Source: Paramyrothecium sp. XJ0827 (taxonomy: Eukaryota; Ascomycota; Sordariomycetes; Hypocreales; Stachybotryaceae). From it: a stretch of DNA of 64,000 nucleotides. Made by a program: the position numbers and the translations under genes. Each line of letters starts with the position of its first letter. Position 1 is the stretch's first letter. The DNA lies in assembly GCA_020881915.1 (NCBI GenBank), contig JAJFPB010000009.1, forward strand, positions 2,108,001-2,172,000. Reading direction: 5' to 3'. Below, piece after piece: positions 23,340 through 33,499 of this stretch. The notes beneath the pieces are model-generated. The model had not been told where the DNA came from. It did not search any database and was given only the letters and a program-made list of their open reading frames with translations.

Positions 23340-24575
23340 ATGGCCTATCATCAAGCTCGCAATATTCCTTGGAACATTTTGGCTTCAAATTTTGAACATA
23401 TTTACCAGCACCGTGGATATGATGATCGGACGAATCTGTACCCCAAGTCTAAGAAGGATCAGGGGAAAGAGCTCCACCACTTTGTCAACGCCTTTGCGGG
23501 AACCGTTACTTCTCATGCCGAAGATGAACTCCGGAGATATCCAGACGACTGCGAGGTTTTAGATCCAGAAACCATTTTGCTCAGTGGTGACAATGCGGGT
23601 CGCATCAACCCTTCTGTCCACCATTGTGCCGAGGCTGTCCAATGCTTTGACAAGTTTTCAGAGTGTCGCAATTCGATCCATCCCCAATTCACAAAACTTG
23701 GTGCTTTCCTCTTGCCGGCAACAGGCCTTGCATGGCCCGGGGAGGACGCCATGTACAGCCTCGAACTTTTCAAGCTGTTTATAACATGTGGCGAGATGGC
23801 CACGCTGCACCGAATCTGCCGACACCCCCAGGCGAACTGGATCGATTCTTGGGGAAAGCACAAAGATGCATTTGGTGACGAGAACGAATGCGGATGGAGC
23901 CATGTTCCAAGACTGGCTTTGAAGGCATACTTGACTTTGAACATATTACTGTGCTTCCCTCAATTGTGGGACGAGAAGAGTAACGGCAACGGGAACTTGG
24001 ACTACAGAAACACGAAATGCTATCAGCGTATGCTTAGAGAGTGCACGATGTCGCAACTCGCTTCAAACGTTGCTGCAGTTCCGCACCGCCAATTCTTTGG
24101 TATTGTGGATGGACAATACCAGCCTTGTCCTAGCCCAGGTCAAGGAGGAAGCCATTCGTACTTGCTCACGCAAGTGTCCCAGGAATGGGTCTATCCGTAC
24201 GGCATCATGGCGATTGGTGATTTTCTCGAGCTGGAGTCAAAAGCATCCTATCAGCCCAGTATCTCAGACGTTCTTCATGTCCGGTGGTGCCTGTGCAGCC
24301 GAGGCCTTCCGACAGAGATGGCCAACCAAGTCATGGACTTTGCCAGCTACACGCCCAAACGACGCCTTGAACGGGCGCACGATCCGCTGCATTTCAGTAA
24401 TAGAGTAGAGTTGCGCAATCACTTGGACTTTTGCTGGAATACCATCGTTAGATGCGAAGTCATATGCCGCTGGCTTGGAGCCCGCATACCTTGGGATCAA
24501 CTGGTGTCTGGGATCCTGGTAGAGCTTGTCGGAGTTGGGAGCGGGCTGTCAAGCGAACATGATGATGCGTTATAG
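23340..24575 (+). CDS. Fungus-specific hypothetical protein (single exon, 411 residues)
   Basis: A single uninterrupted frame of 411 residues from the ATG at 23340 to a TAG. No catalytic motif was seen. The C-terminal part contains a segment typical of a large family of ascomycete proteins of unknown function: a WCLCSRGLPTEMANQVMDFA helix resembling an F-box-like start, then YTPKRRLERAHDPLHFSNR and a NHLDFCWNTIVRCEVICRWLG helix. The composition is soluble, without signal peptide or membrane segment. It is flanked by unrelated genes, so context gives no clue. An F-box-like adaptor role is possible but not shown. Confidence 0.7.
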   Translation: MAYHQARNIPWNILASNFEHIYQHRGYDDRTNLYPKSKKDQGKELHHFVNAFAGTVTSHAEDELRRYPDDCEVLDPETILLSGDNAGRINPSVHHCAEAVQCFDKFSECRNSIHPQFTKLGAFLLPATGLAWPGEDAMYSLELFKLFITCGEMATLHRICRHPQANWIDSWGKHKDAFGDENECGWSHVPRLALKAYLTLNILLCFPQLWDEKSNGNGNLDYRNTKCYQRMLRECTMSQLASNVAAVPHRQFFGIVDGQYQPCPSPGQGGSHSYLLTQVSQEWVYPYGIMAIGDFLELESKASYQPSISDVLHVRWCLCSRGLPTEMANQVMDFASYTPKRRLERAHDPLHFSNRVELRNHLDFCWNTIVRCEVICRWLGARIPWDQLVSGILVELVGVGSGLSSEHDDAL

Positions 24576-25231
24576 AGGCAGGCGTATGAGATTGTTCAAG
24601 GATTTATCCTGCATGATATACGGGCGTGTGGATTTGACCAGATTAGTTTGTTAGCGGTCGTATTGATACAAAGCGGTTTGCTCTCGAGTGAGATAACGTA
24701 GGTCGCATGGTTTTTTGCGTCGCCCAACCTTTTGTTCGAAGAAGCACTACTCTGCATCATTGGACATAAATACTCAAGAACTATTTCTCGATTCAATAAA
24801 CCGCCTTTCTAAGAATGCCAGGCCGAAAATTGTGTCCGTCACGAAGAATAGTGGACGGTGTTTCCGTGCTCTTTCGACACATTTCCAGGTCACATGAATC
24901 ACCACCTCCACACAATTAATATGTTTATCTACGATGCGCACCGTAACTCACAAGAAATCAAGAAACTGACTATGGATACTTGAATGGATAGAGAATGAAT
25001 TGCAGACCAAGTGTATGGGAAATGAGGTTGTCTCAGCCAGCATTCCATCCCAACGCCAGGGCTACCCTAGACTAGAGCTTACGTCATGCCAAGGAGACTG
25101 ACGTATCCATCTTTGTTTATTATCACGTCCTCGTGCGGAACATCTCCTACCTGTCTGAGCATGAAGTATTAACCGACGGTTCTTGTTGCCATCCGAAACT
25201 AGTTTATTGAGAACGCTGAAGTAGTTCGACA
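24576..25231. other. Intergenic region
   Basis: About 0.65 kb between two same-strand genes. No feature seen. Confidence 0.4.
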
Positions 25232-26262
25232 ATGGGCTGGAGAGACCAACTCAAACGCGTCAAGCAAGAGTTTGACCAGCTGGTCGCCGAACCAGATAAA
25301 TCGCAGGGGCCACCCCAGGGCTATCCCGGCAATCATGGACAACAACCGCAAGCCCAGGGCCAGCAGTGGCAGCAGCCCCAGCCGCCTCCGGTCCAGCACT
25401 CTTCTCGCCCTCCGCAGCGGTACTGGCAACTGAGGTGCCAGCCAGACATTCCTGTGACGGCAGAATGGGATGCCAAGCTCGGAAATGGCCCCGATGGCTG
25501 GGGCAATCAGGAGCTTCAACACTATACTGCCGACCATAATAACGTCTTCTAGTAGGTTGAGTAGCTTGAGGCCTGTCAATGTGATGTCTAGTATACCTAA
25601 TTCGGTCCAGTACCCCCGATGGAATGCTCGTCTTGCGCGCCGTGGCCGATCACAGCGCGCCAACCCCGGACAAGCGCTTCACCTCGGCTCGTCTAGTCAG
25701 CCGGACGACGCTGGCGCGAGACAGAGGTGTTCTGTCGGCTGTCATTCTCTCTCCTTGCGCCGAGGGAATCTGGCCTGCCTTCTGGCTTCTCCCCAAGGAG
25801 CCGTTCTCCTGGCCCACAGATGGCGAAGTCGATATTGCCGAGACATGGAACGGAGACCACGAAAACAGAACTTGCCTTCATTGGGGCTTCCACCACGAGC
25901 CACACAAGCATAGGGTGCTGGCCACCAAGATCCCAGACATGCATGTGCGCCCTGTACAGTACGACTTTGTGTGGGAGCAGCCGAATGGCCAGCCCGGACA
26001 AGGCAGGATGGTCTGGTACATCGACGGCAGGCCTGTCATGAAGGGACACATACCCGAAGGGACAAGACCGATGAGGGACATGACGATCTTGCTGAATGTG
26101 GCCATGGGCGGCAATGTCTGTGGAGGCAAAACGCCGGCAAATGGATACTATGATATGGTCATCTATTCACTGTTCATGGCGGACGAGCTCGAGTACGGTG
26201 GCTGGGGTCGCTTCGAGGGCGATTGGAATCACCCAGGCGTACCTGAGGGCAACACGTACTGA
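25232..26262 (+). CDS. GH16-family beta-glucanase-like protein without signal peptide
   Basis: Two exons (25232-25551, 25611-26262) give 323 residues; the splice reads NNVFYTPDGMLVLRA. The catalytic motif is DGEVDIAETWNG, the ExDxxE box in which the first and last glutamates are nucleophile and acid/base in GH16. Aromatic sheet pieces (GIWPAFWLLP, MVWYIDGRPV, MTILLNVAMGGN) fit the beta-jelly-roll fold. The start MGWRDQLKRVKQEFDQL is amphipathic and followed by a Gln/Pro/Gly-rich stretch (residues about 25-65). There is no signal peptide or anchor, unlike most fungal GH16 enzymes. It may act inside the cell, leave by an unconventional route, or have an unseen upstream exon. Likely substrates are 1,3- or 1,3(1,4)-beta-glucans. 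Confidence 0.85.
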
Positions 26263-28377
26263 GTGAGACGGAACAGAATATGCTCATTAGTTGATTCAGT
26301 CTGTGATTGTTTCTACAGGCAATGAGTGGATAGCGACGAAGGCCATAATGAAATTGATCTAGCTGAATGAAATGGTTAGGGACCGAAAGAAAATAGTCAT
26401 GGCATTTCTCACCAATCTGGTCAGTCGCGCTGCACCATAGCTAAGTAAAGCACTGCAACAAGCCTAGGATAATGATGCTACCATTTCTTGTATGGCAGGG
26501 CCACAGCTCCGAGGGGGGCTCGGCAGCCACTGACGATATGCCCCGGTGAGTGATCTAGACTTGCTCACAAAACCTGACCTCTACTGTCATAGGTCACATT
26601 CCCTTCAGTACTTCGATTTAGACAAAGCTTCCTTCTAAATCAGGGTGCCGTTATGGCAACGAGAAGCCGCGGAATTTCCAATTGATGAGTTCAAGTGCCG
26701 ACGGCTTCGCGTCTCCCATCCAAATACCCAACATACCATTCCATCGAATCCGGCAATTAACGGAGCGTCTTGTAGGTGCCACCATCGATTGGGCAACTGA
26801 ACAGCATTGCCGGAATGGAATTATCACGATCCAGTAGGCATCGGCAATTGCGTCATACACAAGCTATAATAGAGGATTGGTACACCACCTCGGAGGAACA
26901 ATATCCTTCCCCTGCTCAGGTGCACCAATGTCGCCGACCTACCTAGATAGGGCTACATCGCCGTCCCATCTATCGGCTCCAGGTGGACATGCCGGCAGAT
27001 GATGGACTTGGCTTCGAGAAACTGTTCTTCTCTTTGCGCCAACGAGCTGATTTCCCGAACAGGAATGGAAGATTGTCTTTGAGAGCCCGAAAGCCCAAGA
27101 GGTGGCGTCTAGAAGGAGAAGTTGGGGTGGGTTCCAGGGGTTGCCGTTGATGAACCCGACGGAAAGCCGCTATTTGCCGACGGTTATATTACAGGCCGGC
27201 ATCGATGTGTCAGTTACTTGCCATTCTGGGCTTGGCAGGGCGTAAATCCCGAATCCTCCCCCAATCGGAGCTGTAATGTGGAAAGGATCGCCTGGAAGTA
27301 GCAATCCCGGGATCTACCACATGACTGCAGGATCAAAGCGAAGTGAGTTCGCTTTTCCCCACATCCTGCTCTTCATGTCCCGTTCTGAATTTCTAAAACC
27401 TATATTCTTTGGTGTAGTGAAGGCTGGTTTTCAATGGCCTCAATCCAGAGATTCGCGTGCGAAAATTCTATACGAACAACGATGAACGAATACTCGGAAG
27501 AGGTGGAGAAAAAGTAGGGATCCGAGCCCCAAGGGATGTGGAACCTCCCACCAGAGTCGAAGAGGTGGAGATCTCCGTAGAATAGCGTGGCGTGGAGTGC
27601 ATATGCTGCCAGCCAGAAAAGTTCCTCATCCCGAAGGCCTGGGTACACCAGGCCAGCGCCTGTTATGGCGGACTGTTTGGCTGACCGCACTTCTTGTGAC
27701 AAACCTTTATTGAACATTGAAGCATGGTTATGGCTAAGGAGAAGCGTTCGTACTATCTTGAAGAATGCGTTCTAGAGCGTGATCACGCCTTCTACCTGGA
27801 CCCTTAATATAAAGTCTCACTAAGCCCGTACCATGCTCAAATGGGTCTTGTAAACTATGCTTGCTTCCAGCGGTCCTAGCTACACGACCAGGGCACCCAT
27901 ACCTAGCTGATCCCACAGAGTGTAGAATAGAGTGCGGCCCCAGAGCTCAAAGTCCTTATCATTAAAGATGGATCAGGGCGAATTCTCCTCTCTTACGCGT
28001 AAATTATTCTGCCATTGCTCATCTAGCCATTCGGTTGCTAGCAGGCGCTCTCTTGCTCCGAGTACCCATTGGGATAATGTCCCGTCCCATCTTTCGAGCC
28101 ACTCCAGATCTGGTCACCCGGTCGCAGCTCCATACTTCCCAAAGCAGTCATGGTAATGGATCTCCTATCCATCCTTAATCGAAGTTTTGGCTCCCAGGAG
28201 CAGAATGCGTACTCAGACAGGCCTTGAAGAAGTTGTTCCTGTCAATGGAGCCAGGACTATAAGAGCACCCTCTGCACTATCCTATGCACCTTTCTTACGC
28301 CTCCCGTTTATTCAGGTTCTTGCCATATTCCAATTACAGCACAATTCTGGGAGAAGCGGTTTGGTCTGTCATACAAA
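26263..28377. other. Long intergenic region ending in the pectin lyase promoter
   Basis: About 2.1 kb with only short frames. The 105-codon minus-strand frame at 27400-27717 has no domain. A TATA box (ctataag, TATAAG at 28258-28263) lies about 115 bases before the pectin lyase ATG. Confidence 0.4.
28258..28263 (+). promoter_or_regulatory. TATA box of the pectin lyase gene
   Basis: TATAAG about 115 bases upstream of the ATG at 28378, in a suitable position for this secreted enzyme. Confidence 0.5.
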
Positions 28378-29683
28378 ATGCACGTCGCTGCGTCTGTGTT
28401 GTGTCTGCTTAGCAGTATCTCCTTGGCCAGTGCCCAACACAAGGGCACGCCTTACGGGTTCGCCAAAGGAGTCACTGGCGGCGGGTCTACTACTCCATCC
28501 TACCCCAAAGATGTCGCCCAGTACGTAATGGGATGCTCAGAGCCTATTCGTCCGGACTAACTTGCTACGCTCAGACTGAAGTCATGGCTCGCCGATAACA
28601 CGCCTCGGGTCATCATGATTGACAAGACTTTCAACTTCATCGGCACCGAGGGCACCGTCACCGAGACCGGCTGTCGTCTCAAGAACTCCTGTACCGCATT
28701 GAACGGTGGTCAGGACACCATCAAGACAGGCGGCTGCGATGCCAATGAAAACCCGGTGCAGGTCAAATATGACAAGGCCAGCTACCTTGGCATGGATGTT
28801 GGCAGCAACAAGTCGCTGGTTGGCGTTGGCAACAAGGGCATCCTGCACGGAAAAGGTCTGCGATTCAAGGCTGGGGCCAAGAACATCATCATTCAGAATA
28901 TCCACATCGATGTGAGCAATGTCAAAATTTTCCGTTGTAGCTTACACGACTGACCTTGGAATAGAACCTGAACCCTCAATATGTTTGGGGCGGAGACGGA
29001 ATCAGCCTGTCTGGCAACGATGGTGTTTGGATTGATCACTGCAAGATCTCGCGAACTGGCCGTCAGCACTTTGTTTCTCAGTGAGTGCTCCTACGCGCCC
29101 ATTAAACTGACATCAAGATGTAGCTAACCCTCCCCTCAGCTACGAGGGCTCCCGTGTCACAATCTCCAACACGGAGTTTGACGGCCGTTCCACGTACTCC
29201 CATAGCTGCAACGGTGACCACTACTGGACCATGATCATCGGTGGAAAGGCCGACAAGATCACCCTTGACCGCAACTACTGGCATGATCTTTCCGGCCGCG
29301 CCCCTAAGATTGGCAGCTCTGAGGGCATTCAGGTCGTTCAAGCCGTGAACAACTGGTTCGCCTCGAACACAGGCCACAACTTTGACATCTCCTCCTCTGG
29401 GCGCGTACTCATCGAGGGCAACCGCTTCGAGAACTCTGTTACTCCCATCACAACAGCCAGCTCCGCCGGCAAGATTTTCAACGTTGTCGATGGTGCCTGT
29501 TCCTCCAACCTGGGCCGAAACTGCGAGCAGAACGCGCTCACATCCTCGGGAGCCTTCCCATCGCGGAAGGATGCCAGCGTGCTTCAAGAGCTTGCCAAGT
29601 ACAAGGCGAACCTGGTTACCCCGATTCGCTACGGAGACGTCAAGGGCACCGTCAACGGCAACTACGGAATTGGTAGAATTTAG
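28378..29683 (+). CDS. Secreted pectin lyase (polysaccharide lyase family 1)
   Basis: Four exons (28378-28520, 28575-28911, 28965-29080, 29140-29683) give 379 residues. A signal peptide covers about residues 1-19 (MHVAASVLCLLSSISLASA). The mature protein begins near the family piece GFAKGVTGGG. It carries hallmark PL1 pectin lyase segments: GTEGTVTETGC, YVWGGDGISLSGNDGVWIDH, SRTGRQHFVSHYEGSRV, and STYSHSCNGDHYWTMII. The lyase-type WIDH followed by the Arg-bearing GRQH, and the tryptophan-rich groove, favour pectin lyase (methylated pectin) over calcium-dependent pectate lyase. It cleaves homogalacturonan by beta-elimination outside the cell. Length is normal and the frame is intact. Confidence 0.92.
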
Positions 29684-30104
29684 GCTGCAACCGGGCGAAT
29701 TTGTCAAAGCGGAGGGCAAAGGCGTGCGTTTGTGGAATGTTTCCCCATCGATTGATTTTCAAGGCTTGGTGACCTCAACCGCGGCGGATGGTGTCTTGAA
29801 CACACGGGGAATTTATTCAACTATATATGCCAAATTCCCGTGTTAATACGAACACTTTCCACCATATCTATGGAGTTGTGAAGTACAAAAAGATTTGCTC
29901 TGGTATGACAGTGATCATACAACCCCTGGTGAAGAAAGAAGCTCATTTATACATTGTGTGTCGTTCGGTTTCAACTTCCCTCTCCTGTCATAATGCTAGC
30001 TGGCTTAATCACGAGAGGTATGTGCTGCAGGTAAGGGCAAGCATGCCGAAACCACGCCTTGCAACATTTTTTCCTGGACGGACGAAATCTGCTGCTTTGC
30101 TTTA
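29684..30104. other. Intergenic region between convergent genes
   Basis: About 0.42 kb shared 3' region of the pectin lyase and the Zn2Cys6 regulator. No feature seen beyond AT-rich 3' untranslated sequence. Confidence 0.4.
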
Positions 30105-32277
30105 TCAAAGGTTTTGTTCGCGGTCCCGGTCAATCCACATATTCAAGGCGTCGGTATTCACAATTTCGCTATGGTCGAGAAAGGTCAAGACCGAGGAGAA
30201 TTCCTGAGCATACCCAAACGCCCTCAAGCTCATAGGGTCATCGGCGGGAAAAGGACAATTGAGCAGCGATGTGGCCACATCGCGTACTTTGTAAGTCTGA
30301 CGACGAAAGTATTAGTACCATGTGACAGAATTCGCCGTCTTTGGCGAAAGTGAAAGTTGTTCACCACCATCACAGCATCTTTGTCCGCTCGGAGATAAGG
30401 GGACACATACTACATAGTGTCCATTTGGCTCAAGAGCGGCCTGCGAGAAGCTATGAAGAAGGTGTAGTAATTGTCGGCAGACGTCTTCTCGTTCTCTCCA
30501 AATTGACACGAGTTCAAGCTCATTTCGGGAGCCCGTAACCGTGCTTCCCGGTGTGTTTGTGCTGTTATCCTGGAGCTGGAGCTCCATTTGATCTAGAAGA
30601 AAACTCTGAAGCCAGAGGTGGGTGACGTGGAGGTTTGCCCTGGTTATCTCGAATTGAGCTTGCTCCAAATCAGAAAGCCCTTCTCGGTGTCCTGTTGCAT
30701 GGCTATCATGGCTGCCATGTGCGGGAGTGGATGAGACTGCAAAAGGACTGTTGTGTTTCTCGGGTTGGCTATACCTGCGGTGCTCGCCCGATACCCATGG
30801 ACGCATGAATGATGGCAAACCATCCAGGGAATATTTATATTTGTAGAACAGATCTTTGAGACGCGGGAACTTGTCAGCTGTTGACCGGCCGTCAATGTGC
30901 ATGGCTTCTCGTATCCCATTGAAGAATACACGCGAGGTGATGATAAAGGTGCTGACAATGTTGAAAGAAGAGTTATCCGCGAATGAGGTAGTATACTGAA
31001 GGTTGGCTGAAGGCGTAGACGGACTGTGGCCGGTATAGCTCGTCTCTAGGATATCTTCGTCCAAAATATTCAAGGGCTCAAGGGCCGCGAAGTTCACTTC
31101 TCCAAGGACATAAGGATCGAGGTATTCTACGTTGATCAATCGACCCGGCTGCACTCTGGAATGCCTGAAGGATCTATGTTAGTACTGGGGTGATTGAGGA
31201 AATAAATGAGTGACTGACGCGAAGGCATAGAATTGAAGCCAGAATGCCTTCATTCTCAGCTGCCTCTCGATGACATTAAGCCCCTCATACTCCGAGAGTC
31301 GATGGAAGCCCAAGATCCGGGCCAGCTGGGTTGCTTCGGCTTCAAGCATCCGACTCTGATTCATGTGGCCGGTCTGGAAAACGCTCATGGAAAGTGAGTA
31401 GCAGACGGCCCATTTGCTGTGGCTGACCTCGTCCCAGTAGTCAGGTGTACGGAGTCCCAAACACGACCGAATGCAATGATTTATCATTGCCTTGCGCGTC
31501 GGGAAGCGTCGAGCCATGGATGTGTCCATGGTCTGGTAAACGGCAAACCGTGAATGCAAGAGGCCTACGGTGATGGCGGAGAGGGCAAGCGTCAAAGCAA
31601 AGAAATCGGTGTCGTAAACATCCTTGTTGGTGCTGATGTTTCGACGGAAAGTTGGCAGATGGACAACCGGCAGCAAAGGGTAGATTAGATCCATGTAGTC
31701 TTGCATGATAATCATGAAAAGCTCTCGAGAGCACAGCTCATCGGTGGGGTAGTGATCGCCATGGTGTTCGGGAATAGTTGAACTCGGCGTGTGGGTGGCA
31801 TGCAGAGGTTCTCTTTGAGTTATGGATGGAAAGCCCGGCGACGGGAGGCATGTGTCAACCAGACGTCCTGGGACTATCGAACCAGCCCTGCCATCCAGAG
31901 GCGGCCGGGTCTGAGTGTCATTCAGACTCTCGTTCCGCTGCTCCAGATCAGAATCAGGAGATGCGGATAATTGCTTCCTAGATGTAGCATCACAACCGTC
32001 AATCCTCAACCGAGAAAAACTAGCCACAAGCAATAGACTCTAACCTTCGCTTCTTCGGCCCCCTCGTTCTTGTGGGAATATCGAAGCTGCATCTGATCCC
32101 TAGCCTCAGGCAGCTTGCGCATTGATCCGGCCCGGCGTCCGTGCCGGGAGGCTCGCACTTCCTCCTCCGGGCTCGACAAGCGTCACACGCCCGCCCAGCG
32201 AGACTCCGACGCTTGCTTGCCTGACCGGGATTGTGTGACGCACGATTATCACCCGACGGCAACGGATGCGACGACAT
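30105..32277 (-). CDS. Zn2Cys6 transcription factor with fungal-specific TF domain
   Basis: Four exons (32277-32045, 32004-31219, 31164-30411, 30296-30105) give 654 residues. The zinc cluster is at about residues 30-56 (ACDACRARRRKC, then CASCLRLGIRC), followed by the basic RTRGPKKRR linker. The middle homology region follows, from about YMDLIYPLLPVVHLPTFRR through FRLSEYEGLNVIERQLRMKAFW. The last exon (TYKVRDVATSLLNCPFPADDP to REQNL) is easily missed, because reading through its 114-nt intron gives a false C-terminus near 30312. It lies between a pectin lyase and a beta-glucosidase/sugar-transporter pair, so it may regulate sugar or polymer use. Regulator identity (for example a CLR-2- or RhaR-like role) cannot be assigned. 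Confidence 0.88.
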
Positions 32278-33499
32278 GCCTGGGGACGCTTGCGGGGTGC
32301 AGGAAGGGAGAATTGGAATGCTGGGGAGGCGGAGAAATATTCAGCGTGGGCGAGGCGGAGAATTGTCCAACTAGCTCCCCAAGGAGGTTTGCCGAGCCCC
32401 ATGCCGTCACCAATCCGGCACGATGGGTCCAGCCTAGAAACATCGGGACGCCATTAAGAATTTCCTAGCTTAGTTCGGAGTCTTCCAGGACTAGTCTTGA
32501 CTCCGGTCCCGCTGAAATGGGTTGTGTGAGCATGCCGACCGGTCACGCCGCCAGCAGAAAAATATGGTGGATGCGACTAGTCCCACACAAACCCCATGGG
32601 CTCCCCAGATCATGTTCGACAGTCAGACTTTTCGAAGGGGCTTGCTGTCGGGCGTATAGGCTGAGGTGAAGACAAATAATGGAGCGTCGCCATGAGCGGG
32701 AGACTCTCTGCTGATCGCATGAAGCATCACGATTGAAAGAAATCAACCTTGAAAGCTCAAGGCTTGTCTTTCGATTCTTCACTGGCTTTTCCTCTCCAAG
32801 TCCTCGTTCCATAACGTGGCTCTGCGCTCCGATCCGGGATACTGGCCAGACCCTCAGCTGCGTGTGGGGCCGAAGGCATGGCAATGGCCTTGGCTCTATG
32901 GAAGCAAGGGCACGGAGGTCAGAAACCGGACTCTGACCGAGCTCAAACCGATCCTTCCAGAGCTTGTGGACATATTTCCCAAATCTTGATTGCATGCGCT
33001 GGTCGAGCTGGCATTGGAGTTGACATGACTCCAATAGACTACCAAGCAGGCTGCTCCTCACAACAGCAAGTAGGAATTTCTCTCTAAAATGCCTAGGAGA
33101 GGAGGCATGACGTGCTAATATGGGTTGAGTCCACTTGGGCACAAACTCTCTCTCGAGCGGGAACGATAGTCTCAGGTGATGGTAGTCTGGTCCAGGCGCA
33201 TTACGGCTGAGGCTTATATCTCGGATCTAGAACATCTGGGCTTTACGCAAACACGTCAGCATGTCCGCGCACAGGCGCACTTGGGGTTGTCTGCTTGTGC
33301 GGACTGCATCCGAGATTGGATATCCATGATTGTAGACAGGATGCTACGTCGATTAGACAAGTTGGTCAGTCTACATCAGAATCACGAACTCAGTGGATGA
33401 GAAGACTTGTCTCTTTGCTATCATACATCATCTAAAACTTTCTTAGTGTATCTATGCTCAGGTGCCTTGTATGGCTACGCAGTTGAACTTCATAAGACC
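32278..33499. other. Intergenic region
   Basis: About 1.2 kb upstream of the regulator and downstream of the beta-glucosidase. The 199-codon minus-strand frame at 32543-33142 has no domain and reads as chance. Confidence 0.4.

Noticed and set aside
29102..29719. 205-codon minus-strand frame
   Set aside because: Antisense to the pectin lyase.
32543..33142. 199-codon minus-strand frame between regulator and beta-glucosidase
   Set aside because: No domain or family likeness; arginine/serine/leucine-rich, probably chance.
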